Made by a program: the position numbers and the translations under genes. The notes under the pieces are model-generated. The model saw only the letters and a list, made by a program, of their open reading frames with translations, had not been told where the DNA came from and did not search any database. From a virus, in the IMG/VR virus record IMGVR_UViG_3300030085_004566, positions 1-46,151 of that record: 46,151 bases of DNA. The stretch is one strand, 5' to 3'. This document shows, in pieces, positions 7,005 through 16,800 of the stretch; the stretch's first letter is position 1, and every line of letters starts with the position of its first letter.

Positions 7005-8249
7005 ATGCCAATAAGATGTAGATCAATAGCTGGACAAAGAGTAGCGTTAGGGCCAGGTGAACCAATTATAGCAGGATGTGAACTCATAGATGGAAGTGGA
7101 ATCTTTGATAATAAAGAAGAATTTCCAATGAGATTTTGTGAAATAGATGGTGTGGCCGGAGATGATGGGGCAGTGGTAATATGGCCCGATACAGGAAATG
7201 ATTTACTTAAATATGGAGAGGGTGAAGATGTTCCCGTAGGAACTGTACTTCATGTTGGATGTGTAATAGAGAATGGTGAAATAAAATGTGCACCATACAC
7301 CACACAAGCTTCATCTACTGCAACAAGTAAAGATGGTAGTGACATAACAGGTGAAGATGTTGATGAGGGAGAAGAAAAAGGATTTTGTGTTGGTTCAGGA
7401 AATGTTAATTTACCTGACGATGAAGATTTTCTTTCTCAATTAGCTAACTTTGAAATTCCTGATTTACAGGCATTTGCACTTAGTGGGTTTACCGCAAAAA
7501 TACAAGAGATGATGGGTAAACTAAATCAAATATTAGGTAAGTTAAATGCTGAAGTTGATAAAATAATGTCACAGGCAGTTATCGATCCTGAAGATGTTTG
7601 TACACCACCTGTAAAGGCTGCTATAAGAAATATGTTAAAGATAATGGCAGCAATAATGAAGGTCATGCCAGTATTACAAAAAATAATACAAGTTATTAAA
7701 ATTATTAGAAAGGTCATAAAGTTAGTAAGAAAGATTTTAAAGTGGACACCACCATTTGTTGTACCGATTATTGAAGGGTTGATGAAAGTCTTAAACATAA
7801 TGGGATTAGTTGATATGTGTGTTTCTACATTGTTAAAGACCGTTGGAAGATTTACATCATTAGTACCAATTTTACAGGCACAACTTATGAGTATTTTAGC
7901 ACAATGTGCAGGACAGGAAAATTTAAAGTCTAAAGAAGAATGTGAAGCAGCAGGTGGTACTTGGATAGATCCACAAGACCTAAAAGATTTACAAGATATG
8001 TATGATAAGATATCAAACGAGTCAGAAAATTTAATGAGTGATGATACTATCGGATTTTGTTCAATTACAGAACACTTGACAAAAGAAGAATGTGAAGCAG
8101 CAGGTGGTACTTGGACAGATTTAGATACTGATACCGACTTTGGTGAAGTAGATACATCAGCACTATCAAAAGAACTCGCGAAACAAATGGAAGAATTAGA
8201 TAGGTGTTTTGCAGACGAAGAATTAAATTCCTATCTAAGAGGTTTTTAA
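7005..8249 (+). CDS. Cys-containing structural protein next to spike, unknown family
   Basis: 414 residues, SD GAGG before ATG 7005. The N-terminal ~105 residues (GPGEPIIAGCELIDGSG, CEIDGVAGDDGAVV) are beta-rich and contain several cysteines. The middle (about 150-310) is a long stretch of amphipathic and hydrophobic helices rich in Ile, Lys and Met. The C-terminus carries two copies of KEECEAAGGTW (about residues 310 and 360), each preceded by another cysteine, which look like small disulphide or metal knuckles. The position directly after the spike gene suggests a tip-associated or injected protein. The helical core could be membrane-active; this is inference. Confidence 0.6.
   Translation: MPIRCRSIAGQRVALGPGEPIIAGCELIDGSGIFDNKEEFPMRFCEIDGVAGDDGAVVIWPDTGNDLLKYGEGEDVPVGTVLHVGCVIENGEIKCAPYTTQASSTATSKDGSDITGEDVDEGEEKGFCVGSGNVNLPDDEDFLSQLANFEIPDLQAFALSGFTAKIQEMMGKLNQILGKLNAEVDKIMSQAVIDPEDVCTPPVKAAIRNMLKIMAAIMKVMPVLQKIIQVIKIIRKVIKLVRKILKWTPPFVVPIIEGLMKVLNIMGLVDMCVSTLLKTVGRFTSLVPILQAQLMSILAQCAGQENLKSKEECEAAGGTWIDPQDLKDLQDMYDKISNESENLMSDDTIGFCSITEHLTKEECEAAGGTWTDLDTDTDFGEVDTSALSKELAKQMEELDRCFADEELNSYLRGF
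7932..8115 (+). repeat. 34-bp direct repeat encoding KEECEAAGGTW
   Basis: Bases 7932-7965 and 8082-8115 are identical over 34 bp and lie 150 bp apart in the same frame, so the two protein motifs are recently duplicated or under strong conservation at the DNA level. Confidence 0.85.
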
Positions 8250-8263
8250 CAAAGGAGATAACA

Positions 8264-8746
8264 ATGAAAAAACAAGAACTAATAAAGATAATTGAATTAG
8301 TAGTTCGTAAAGAAGTGAAGAAACAGGTAAACGAGATATTTATTAAGGAGAATAATAAAACTCAGGAACCATCACTTACCGAGTTAGTTTCAGAACCAAT
8401 CAATGAAGTTGAAACAAAACCTAAAAAGGAAGTACACTATACAGAAAATCAAGAACTAAATAAAGTTCTGAATGAAACTGCTGGTGGTATTCCACAAGGA
8501 GAAGGTGGATATGAAACTATGGGTGGTGGAGTATATGATACTTCAAGAATGGCCGAAATGTTGGGATATGGAAATTTAGGTGGTGATAAGGAAACGAAAA
8601 GAAAAGTAGCAGCAGTTGATACTATTAAAAAGGCTGGTGTTGATGTTGACCAAGTTCCTGACCATGTTCAAAACGCATTAACAAAGGATTATTCTAAAGT
8701 AATGAAAGCCATTGACCAAAAGAAAAATGGTGGATATAGACCATAG
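8264..8746 (+). CDS. Small helical structural protein of baseplate operon
   Basis: The start at ATG 8264 (MKKQELIKIIELVVRKEV) has a perfect SD AAAGGAGA; an in-frame extension back to 8204 overlaps the upstream gene and lacks support. 160 residues: a basic amphipathic N-terminal helix, a Glu-rich linker, a Gly-rich central segment (AGGIPQGEGGYETMGGG) and a compact helical C-terminus (VAAVDTIKKAGVDVDQVPDH). No family recognised, but the pattern of an N-terminal coiled coil and Gly-rich loop suggests a virion protein. Confidence 0.6.
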   Translation: MKKQELIKIIELVVRKEVKKQVNEIFIKENNKTQEPSLTELVSEPINEVETKPKKEVHYTENQELNKVLNETAGGIPQGEGGYETMGGGVYDTSRMAEMLGYGNLGGDKETKRKVAAVDTIKKAGVDVDQVPDHVQNALTKDYSKVMKAIDQKKNGGYRP

Positions 8747-8756
8747 AGGTAATTAG

Positions 8757-9398
8757 ATGGCATTAGATAAAGAGTTTTTAAAGTATAAACTTGAAAAAAT
8801 TAAAAATGATAGAATTTTTAAAGAACAAGATACTGAAACTAAAAAGAGAATAAGAAAAGAAAATGCAAAATTAGCGAAAGAAGAAGCTGATGCAATACAT
8901 TCTTATTTGACTGGTGAAGATGATATTGATAGACTTGACAATAAATCTTTTTTAGAAAATAGAGCACCTGGTAATTTATTCTTAACACCAAAAAGAGTTA
9001 AGGAAGGAAAAGGAACTAAGATAACGGCTACTCTTAATGTAAAACAAGTTCAGTCAGATCCTAAAACTAAAAAGAATTCATTATCAAAATTATTAAAAAG
9101 ATTTAGAACGGTATCTAAATTCAATTTAGATTTTGGAAAACAACTTATAATATTTAAGAAAATTTTTGATAAATTAAATCTTAACTTTAGTAATGATGAG
9201 ATTAAATTTAATGGTCACATGAACGCGGAAGGATATAGAACAGTTGAAGATGAATCTGAATTTGAAGGTATATCAGATGAATTTCAAGTAAGTGATGTTG
9301 ATTTAGATGATAATGGTAATATAGTACCAAATTCATATAGAAGGGCAATATTAGTTGTCAAGAATGGTTTAATAGTAGAGGTTAGGAGAGTAACATAA
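8757..9398 (+). CDS. Baseplate-operon protein of unknown function upstream of gp25
   Basis: 213 residues, very Lys/Glu-rich at the N-terminus, then a region with LSKLLKRFRTVSKFNLDFGK and an acidic, beta-rich C-terminal part ending RRAILVVKNGLIVEVRRV. SD GAGG before ATG 8757; the end overlaps the gp25 start. No membrane segment or signal peptide. Its tight linkage to gp25 implies a baseplate role. No family recognised. Confidence 0.6.
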   Translation: MALDKEFLKYKLEKIKNDRIFKEQDTETKKRIRKENAKLAKEEADAIHSYLTGEDDIDRLDNKSFLENRAPGNLFLTPKRVKEGKGTKITATLNVKQVQSDPKTKKNSLSKLLKRFRTVSKFNLDFGKQLIIFKKIFDKLNLNFSNDEIKFNGHMNAEGYRTVEDESEFEGISDEFQVSDVDLDDNGNIVPNSYRRAILVVKNGLIVEVRRVT

Positions 9399-9826
9399 TG
9401 GGAGCAAGAGAAAAAGATTTAAATCCAGATGTCTTTATAGGACTTGAGTTGCCTTTAGGATATTCCGATACGGGCCACTTCAAACAAACCAAAACCACAT
9501 TTGAACAGGCAAAATATAATATAATAAATTTAATGAAAACAATACCTGGTGAAAGACTTGGACAGCCAGGATTTGGTTCAGATTTACATACTAAATTATT
9601 TGAACCGATGACTGAAACCTTTAATGATGAATTGGATGATGCTATTCGAACTTCCTTATCTACTTGGTTACCATATATAAACATTAAAAAAATAGATATA
9701 ACAAAACCAGATTATAACCTCAATAGAATAAATATTGATATAGATTTTGGGTTGTCATTTGAACCAAATAGATTTGAATCAGTTTCTATAAGTTTTGACC
9801 AGTTTGAATCAGCCGTAAAACAATAG
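9398..9826 (+). CDS. 25: Baseplate wedge protein gp25-like (GPW/gp25 family)
   Basis: 142 residues, close to T4 gp25 (132) and P2 gpW. The family core is visible: TTFEQAKYNIINLMKTIPGE followed by RLGQPGFGSDLHTKLFEP, the EPR-like motif region with LGQPGFGSDLH, then a helix pair and strands. gp25 joins the baseplate wedge to the tail sheath and acts with gp6. It lies immediately before gp6-like 9837, the same order as W-J in P2-like phages. Start overlaps the previous stop (TAATG). Confidence 0.88.
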   Translation: MGAREKDLNPDVFIGLELPLGYSDTGHFKQTKTTFEQAKYNIINLMKTIPGERLGQPGFGSDLHTKLFEPMTETFNDELDDAIRTSLSTWLPYINIKKIDITKPDYNLNRINIDIDFGLSFEPNRFESVSISFDQFESAVKQ

Positions 9827-9836
9827 GAGAATTTAG

Positions 9837-11759
9837 ATGGCTAAAAAGAGTGTCAGTAAAGATGTAAAATATTTAAACAAAGATTTTTCTGCTTTTAGAG
9901 ATGGTCTTATAGAATTTGCTAAAACATATTTTCCAAATACCTATAACGATTTCAACGAATCAGATCCAGGTATGATGTTTATTGAAATGGCATCTTATGT
10001 AGGAGATACTTTATCTTATTATATGGATGAACAATTTAAAGAAAGTTTATTATCTTTTGCAGAAGAAAAGAAAACCATATATGAAATAGCACAAGGATAC
10101 GGATATAAACCAAGATTATCATCACCTGCCAGTGTGGTATTGGATGTTTACCAAACCGTACCTGCAACACCTGCACCAAATTCCTTACCTGATGAAAATT
10201 ATTGTCTTAATGTAATGGCAGGTATGGAAGTAACATCAACAAATGGAACTGTATTTAGAACTATTGATGATGTAATTTTTTCAGATTCAAGTTCAATGAG
10301 TCCAAGAGAAGATAGTATAGCAGAAATTGATGATGACCAAAATGTATCAAAGTGGTTGTTAAAAAAATCGGTAAAGGCAGTTAGTGGAAATGTAACCACA
10401 GAAACTATTTCGTTTGGTGCAGCTGAAAAGTATAAAAGAATTGCTTTAGCAAATTATCCTGTATTAGAAATAATGTCCGTAACAGATAGTGATAATAACA
10501 AATATTATGAAGTTCCGTTTTTGGCACAAGATACGGTTTATGGTGATTTTCAAAATAACGAAAAAAATTCACCTGATTTAGTAGATGGTAGAAATTTTGC
10601 ACCATTCTTGTTAAAACTTATTAAGACATCTAAAAGATTTAAAACTTATATTAGAACAGATGGTAAAACCGAAATGAGATTTGGTTCAGGAGTTGCAGCA
10701 GAAAGTGATGAAGAAATTATTCCAAATCCAAGTAATGTTGGTTCAAGTTTACCAGGTACACCAAGTTTTCTTGATACTGCATTTGATCCTGCAAACTTTT
10801 TAAATACCGACACTTACGGTCAATGTCCAACCAATACCACTCTTACGATAAAGTATTCATATGGTGGTGGTATTGATGACAATGTAGCATCCAATCAGAT
10901 TATAAATATTACAAAACAAACTGCAGAAACGGATACCTCAGTTTCATTAAATGACAATTTAAGATTACAATCATTAAATTCTGTAGCGGCTATTAATGTA
11001 AACCCAGCAACAGGAGGTGGTGGAGCAGAAACACTTGAGAATGTTAGAATAAATGCAACAGCATATTTTCAGGCACAAGGAAGGGCAGTAACTAAAGATG
11101 ATTTTATAACTCGTGTTTATTCTTTACCACCAAAATATGGTAATATAGCAAAAGTATTTATGTTACAAGATGAACAAGTGGCTGGGAATGAACAAAATGA
11201 AGGAGATCCAACATATCAGGCAAATCCATTAGCATTGAATATGTATATGTTGGGATATGACAACAACAAAAAATTAGTTCAATTAAATCAAGCAGTAAAA
11301 GAAAATATACAAGTCTATTTAAGTCAGTATAGAATGATGACAGATGCAATACAATTAAAAGATGCTTGGATTTGTAATATAGGTCTTGATTTTGCCATAT
11401 ATACAAAACGAGGATTTAATAAACACGAAGTACTTTTAGCATGTGTAACACAATTAAAAAAATATTTTCAAATAGATAAATGGCAAATAAACCAACCAAT
11501 TATTTTGGCCGATGTTGTATCTGAAATACTTGGAGTTGAGGGAGTTGCAACCGTAGTAAAACCAAGAGAGGATAGTACAGAATTAATTCAGATACATAAT
11601 AAGTTTGGTACAATAAACAATCTTACTTATTCTGATAACATATATGATGTAGCGTCTGCAACATTTAATAGTGTAGTTTATCCATCTGTGGATCCTGCAG
11701 TATTTGAAATTAAATATCCTGATACCGATATTAGGGGTAGGGTGATGGGAGACTTATAA
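9837..11759 (+). CDS. 6: Baseplate wedge protein gp6 / J-like
   Basis: 640 residues, similar to T4 gp6 (660). The N-terminal part has FNESDPGMMFIEMASYVGDTLSYYMDEQFKESLL, the hallmark of gp6/Baseplate_J proteins, and the C-terminal third contains NATAYFQAQGRAVTKDDFITRVYS, the corresponding J-family core motif, followed by a helix-strand repeat up to IRGRVMGDL. In the baseplate gp6 dimers form the ring joining wedges. SD AGGAG before ATG 9837; its stop overlaps the next start (TAATG). Confidence 0.88.
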   Translation: MAKKSVSKDVKYLNKDFSAFRDGLIEFAKTYFPNTYNDFNESDPGMMFIEMASYVGDTLSYYMDEQFKESLLSFAEEKKTIYEIAQGYGYKPRLSSPASVVLDVYQTVPATPAPNSLPDENYCLNVMAGMEVTSTNGTVFRTIDDVIFSDSSSMSPREDSIAEIDDDQNVSKWLLKKSVKAVSGNVTTETISFGAAEKYKRIALANYPVLEIMSVTDSDNNKYYEVPFLAQDTVYGDFQNNEKNSPDLVDGRNFAPFLLKLIKTSKRFKTYIRTDGKTEMRFGSGVAAESDEEIIPNPSNVGSSLPGTPSFLDTAFDPANFLNTDTYGQCPTNTTLTIKYSYGGGIDDNVASNQIINITKQTAETDTSVSLNDNLRLQSLNSVAAINVNPATGGGGAETLENVRINATAYFQAQGRAVTKDDFITRVYSLPPKYGNIAKVFMLQDEQVAGNEQNEGDPTYQANPLALNMYMLGYDNNKKLVQLNQAVKENIQVYLSQYRMMTDAIQLKDAWICNIGLDFAIYTKRGFNKHEVLLACVTQLKKYFQIDKWQINQPIILADVVSEILGVEGVATVVKPREDSTELIQIHNKFGTINNLTYSDNIYDVASATFNSVVYPSVDPAVFEIKYPDTDIRGRVMGDL

Positions 11760-13276
11760 TGCATTATTTTGAATTCGCAACAAAAGACACAACAATATAT
11801 GAAGCTAGTCAGAGTTTGAACTCAGGATTGGATGAGATACTTGAGGTACGAAAGGACATAAATCCTGATGGTACTATTACTAATGTTTCTCGAGCACTTT
11901 TAAAATTTGATTTATCTTATATTTCAGAGTCTATTGTAAATGGTTTAATAACAAGTCCAAGATTCTTTTTAAACTTATATGATGCTAATTCAGAAGCGTT
12001 AGCTACATCTGATATGTTATGGGCATATCCTGTAAGTCAATCTTGGGAGATGGGTTCTGGTAGAAGTGATTCATATCCAAGAATTGGAAATGGTGCAAAT
12101 TGGAAATACAGAGATGGTTCACCAACCGAAACTGCTTGGTTTGGTAGTTATTCAACATTACAAGGTAGTACTTTTGCAAGTGGAACACTTTCTATTAGTG
12201 ATGGAAATTATATAAATCAAGAATTGACTATTGGTAGTGTTGACTTTATGTTTGTAAATGATGGAACTAATTTTGATAATTCAGCATCAGAATTATATAT
12301 TGTTTCTGCATCAACAACTGGCAGTTCGTTACAAAATTTAGCAGGAGCAATAAACGATAGTAGTTCATTACATGGATTGTCAATTTCAGCAAGTGTAGAT
12401 TTATCTGTTGAAGGTGGGGGACAAATAATATTATCAGGAAGTGCTAGAGGAACTACATCAAACTACGCAGCAGCATCTTCATCTGGATTATTTGTTTTTG
12501 GAAGTGGAGATAATGCATTAGAAGGTGGAACAGATGAAACCATATCCCTATCAGGTGGTGGTGGAACTTGGTATAGTGGTAGTGGATATGAAGCATCACA
12601 ATCATTTAATCATGAAGCAGCCGACCTTAGAATGGATGTTACTAACATTGTTAATAGTTGGTTAGGTGGTAGTACTAAAATTACAAATGAAGGATTTATA
12701 CTAAAAAGAAGTGGTAGTATGGGAAATACTGATACAAGTTTGGCCGAAGGTAATACTGATCACTTAGGTAATTTTAAATTTTTTAGTAGAGAAACCCATA
12801 CGGTTTTTCCACCAAAATTAGAAGTAGTTTGGGATGATTCCTCTTGGAGTACGGGTTCATTAAGTCCACTAACATCTGATAATTTACAAGATATGATTCT
12901 TTATATGAGAGGACTAAGACCAGAATACAGAGAAAAATCAAAGGTAAAATTTAGAGTTACGGGTAGAGAAAGATATCCTGAAAAGTCATATTCAACAAGT
13001 GGATATAGTACAGGATATACAACCGTAAAATATCTACCGAGTGGAAGTTCATATTATCAAATAAGAGATGCATATACAGAGGATATTATTGTTCCATTTG
13101 GTGATGGTACAAAGTTAAGTTGTGATTCAACAGGAAACTATTTTAATTTGTGGATGGATGGATTACAGGCAGAAAGGTTTTACAGAGTAGAGTATAAAAT
13201 TGTAAGTGGAAGTGGAACATCAGATGAAACGGTAGAATTTTATGATGAGAAACATTCATTCAAAGTAGTAAGATAA
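11759..13276 (+). CDS. Structural protein with DNRLRE-like beta-sandwich and inserted domain
   Basis: 505 residues. The N-terminus ([20 protein letters not shown], then [10 protein letters not shown]) and later segments ([34 protein letters not shown]) fit a DNRLRE/CBM96-type beta-sandwich, which in secreted proteins binds carbohydrate or builds stalks. Residues about 135-258 interrupt it with a separate Ser/Gly-rich module ([14 protein letters not shown] ... [13 protein letters not shown]) similar in style to small domains inserted in phage tail and flagellar proteins. A further beta domain completes the C-terminus. It is placed between gp6 and the ferredoxin; a baseplate-periphery or host-binding role is likely. 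Confidence 0.6.
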   Translation: MHYFEFATKDTTIYEASQSLNSGLDEILEVRKDINPDGTITNVSRALLKFDLSYISESIVNGLITSPRFFLNLYDANSEALATSDMLWAYPVSQSWEMGSGRSDSYPRIGNGANWKYRDGSPTETAWFGSYSTLQGSTFASGTLSISDGNYINQELTIGSVDFMFVNDGTNFDNSASELYIVSASTTGSSLQNLAGAINDSSSLHGLSISASVDLSVEGGGQIILSGSARGTTSNYAAASSSGLFVFGSGDNALEGGTDETISLSGGGGTWYSGSGYEASQSFNHEAADLRMDVTNIVNSWLGGSTKITNEGFILKRSGSMGNTDTSLAEGNTDHLGNFKFFSRETHTVFPPKLEVVWDDSSWSTGSLSPLTSDNLQDMILYMRGLRPEYREKSKVKFRVTGRERYPEKSYSTSGYSTGYTTVKYLPSGSSYYQIRDAYTEDIIVPFGDGTKLSCDSTGNYFNLWMDGLQAERFYRVEYKIVSGSGTSDETVEFYDEKHSFKVVR

Positions 13277-13286
13277 AGGAGAAAAA

Positions 13287-13589
13287 ATGCCATACATAAT
13301 AGCAGAACCATGTGTAGGAACTTGTGATACAGCATGTGTTGAGGTTTGTCCAGTAGATTGTATCCACGGCCCATACGACAAAGAGGGTAGAGGTGAAGAA
13401 GCAAAAGTAGATGGGTTTGTCCCAAAAGAAACTGATTCACTTTACATCGATCCTGATGAGTGTATTGATTGTGGTGCATGTGAACCTGAATGTCCTGTGG
13501 AAGCAATTTTCGAAGAAAGTGAAGTTCCAGCAGAATGGGAAAAATATATAAAATTAAATTATGACTTTTTTGGTAGGGAGATGGGATAA
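13287..13589 (+). CDS. Two-cluster ferredoxin inside the baseplate operon
   Basis: 100 residues with the bacterial 7Fe/8Fe ferredoxin pattern. Cysteines are at 9, 13, 17, 21, 25, 59, 62, 65 and 69: C9-x7-C17-x3-C21-P for the first cluster and C59-x2-C62-x2-C65-x3-C69-P for a [4Fe-4S] cluster; C13 and C25 are extra. The first cluster may be [3Fe-4S]. An insertion (about residues 28-52) separates the two halves, as in ferredoxins of the form MPYIIAEPC. It has a strong SD (AAAGGAG) and its stop overlaps the next gene, so it belongs to the tail operon. Role there unknown: a host-metabolism gene or an iron-sulphur virion component. Confidence 0.9.
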   Translation: MPYIIAEPCVGTCDTACVEVCPVDCIHGPYDKEGRGEEAKVDGFVPKETDSLYIDPDECIDCGACEPECPVEAIFEESEVPAEWEKYIKLNYDFFGREMG

Positions 13590-13891
13590 TGCCATATACT
13601 AAAAATGAATTAGACGAACTTCCTTTTTATCAAGAGTTGACGACTAAAGATGAGTCAAGTTACTTGGATATGATAAATGAGAAAACCGAAAATGGATTAG
13701 TTACAGATGGTATTTTAAGAGATAAAAATTCTAAAAAAATTTTATTATTCGAAAAAATAATACCAGGTCAAGGAACTGATGAATCAAGTTATCCTGAAAA
13801 TTATATGATATCTTGGACGGAACAATATTTTAAATACGAAAAAACAGAAGAAATTAATAAAGTAATCAAACGAGAATTTACGGAATTCTAA
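13589..13891 (+). CDS. 100-residue protein of baseplate operon, unknown
   Basis: A soluble, acidic protein without signal or membrane segment, coupled by TAATG overlaps to the ferredoxin before it and the giant structural gene after it. Contains YPENYMISWTEQYFKYEKT. No family recognised. Co-translation with the ferredoxin makes it a candidate partner, but nothing in the sequence shows that. Confidence 0.6.
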   Translation: MPYTKNELDELPFYQELTTKDESSYLDMINEKTENGLVTDGILRDKNSKKILLFEKIIPGQGTDESSYPENYMISWTEQYFKYEKTEEINKVIKREFTEF

Positions 13892-16800
13892 TGGCAAAGA
13901 AAAAACTAACACTTGATCCACAATCAGGAAAATTATCGAGATTAAATGAACAAGATTTACCATTAATAGCTATTGATGGATTACACGATGGTGATCCTGT
14001 TGTGCCTTTTGGAACTTCACCTAATGATATAATTCAGTATTGTGTCTATGATATGGAGGATAATTATTTAGCATCAGGTGAACTTGAATTTCCATTACCA
14101 ACAAGTTTGGATGTAGGAGCTCATGTTAGAAATCTTGGTTTTGAACGAGGTAATTATCAATTAAAATATAATTTTTTAAGAAGAATAGGTGGTTCTGATA
14201 ATGTAGTATTGACAAAAAAATCAGATAAAAGTCTCTTTAATGGTCAATATGTAATTGAGCCAGATGGTAGGATATTTGCCAGTCATTCACCTACACCAGA
14301 TTCTAACATACCAATAATTGACGAGAATGGTGAATTAATCGAGTTGTTAGTACAAGAGGACAAATATTGGTTACAAGAAATTTCTCCATCAAGAACAGAA
14401 ATTAGAATTCGTCCAAATCCAGCTATTGTTGATTTAGATTGGTTTGAAAAATTTCGATTATTAGGTTTTACTTGTTTATCCTTTTCTGATGTTAATGGTG
14501 AATCACATATTACATTTAGTGATGATGGAAAAGTTGCAACTATCAATAATAGTAATTTACAACTCGACCAATCAATGGTCGGTGGAACTCTAAAAATAAG
14601 AGAAGCATTTGTAATAGATTATGAAGAAACAAGACAAGAAATAACAAATTATACACCAGTAGTTGATTTGGTAACTTTACCAGTAACACCAAACTTAGTT
14701 ACAAATGGTGACTTTTCAAATGGTGATGGAATTAAAGAAGTAGGACAAACTTCAGGTAATCACGATTTCCCAAATGATGTTGAAAATCCTGGTAATAGTA
14801 AATATATTCTACAAACCGAATCCGATGGTTCACGAAATAATTACACACTTTTATTAGATGGTATTCCTGGTGAAAATTATATAATTAGTTGTTGGGCTTA
14901 TTGGACAGAAGATTGGCCTGATTCACAAAAACAATTACTTACTGGTGGTATTGAAAATAATAATACCTTTACAAATTTCAATGATACTGATAGACAAATA
15001 TCAAGTGTTAAAATAATAGATGATAAACAATGGAATCAGTATTATAAAGTAATTACAATACCTGAAAATTCTAATGGAACTATAAAATTAAATTTAGGTA
15101 TGACCAATTCATCTACTGATACGGGTACTCGTTGGATTACAAATGTTCAGGTAGAAGCTGGAAGTTTAAATGGAGCTCCAACACCATTTATAGTTGATGA
15201 GAGAGCAGAGGAAACAGATTCACCAACATCAGGTTTAATAACATTTATTAGTGACAACAGAGTTCAAGCAACTCTTACTTCAGAAGATGAAGGTTTTGTA
15301 CCGACAATGGCAGGAGAAGTCGTTGATGGTGTGATGGTAAGAAATCGTGGTATTCTTACAATTCGAGATGCATATGTGGTCGATGAAACATTTAGTCAAA
15401 ACGAAGATTTAATTGTTGTTGATGAGATACCATTAAAAAATCCTGATGGTTCGGATATTAGTAAATCAGAAAGAGAATTTAGAGTAAGTCCTTATCACGG
15501 AATGGGTGATGAAAACTTTATTACTTTACAGGTTGATAATCAATTTGATTTATTTGCAACTACTGATGATGGTAATGAAACTCTCATAGGTTCAGGAGAT
15601 GATTGGAGAGTAGCACAAACATTCGACTTACCAAATCAATTGGCAAGTTTAAGAATCGTAACTACAAATGATGGAGGTCCTGCCGCCTTTATAGCAAAAA
15701 TAATTTATAGTGGAACAGAGATAAAGACAGGTGATGCTAGTCTTGAGTATGAAGGTATACTGAGAGATTGGCAACGAAGAACATTATCTGGTGAGGTAGA
15801 TCTCCCACCTGCAATAGAACGAGTAGGTCCTTGGTCAATTATAAGTAATTCTACTTCAGAGAGTACGATAGGAAATGCTTGGAAAACTTTAGCTAGAGCA
15901 GGTAAAGGGCCGTGGGGGGATAATGTAGATGACGATTTAAGAGATTGTAAATGGATTTGGTCATCAAATTTAGGAGATAATCAAGAGTTACAATGGGAGT
16001 GGAACGCAGGAGATAGTGTAACAGAAAAAATTTGGCAGTTTCCAGATCCTGATATTTGGTCGGATGCAGTAAAACCCGAAGGATGGAGTGATGGATTCAA
16101 TTCATTTAATTGGGGTGGTAATGATGATAGAAGATTAGATAGGTCAAGATGGCATAGTGGTTGGTTAGGATATCACGCTAAATGGGTAGATGGTGAAGGT
16201 GAATTTGGTGGCACAGCAATAAAAATGATTGATAAGAATTCTCAATTTGGTGCACCAAACCATGACGAATACGAAGGGATACACAAAACTGGATTTAACA
16301 CAGATGTAAATCAACCAACAACATTAGTTCATAGATGGATGGGTATAAGTCAAACACTACCACATAAGATGGTGGCACAAGGTGTAGAGGTAGGTGACCA
16401 AATTACGGTCACTTGGACTCAGAAATCCGATACTCCTAATAAGGGTGCAATGGTTGGATTGTATCATTATAGAAAGAGTAATGGTCAATCAACTTGGGGA
16501 CCTAATTTAGAAAATCATCCTGCAACAATTGGTGATGATGAAAATGGAATCCCCATGAATGCTGCATTTGAACGAGAGTTTTTAAGATATATACCAATTT
16601 CAAAGGTTGGTGAATGGGAACAAGTAAGTTGGACAGGTACGGTTGAAGAAGATTGGGATTTAACAAAACCAACCGTAATTTACATATATGGTCATTATGG
16701 ACCTGAAGGTATAACTTGGGTAGAAAATGTTTCCGTAGCTAAAACAGAAGTGGATTCTTCTATTCATATCAATCCAACTACAGCTCCGTTAGTAGCACAG

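Noticed and set aside
13240-13506. Minus-strand ORF opposite the ferredoxin
   Set aside because: Shadow of a gene with clear Cys motif and SD on the plus strand.
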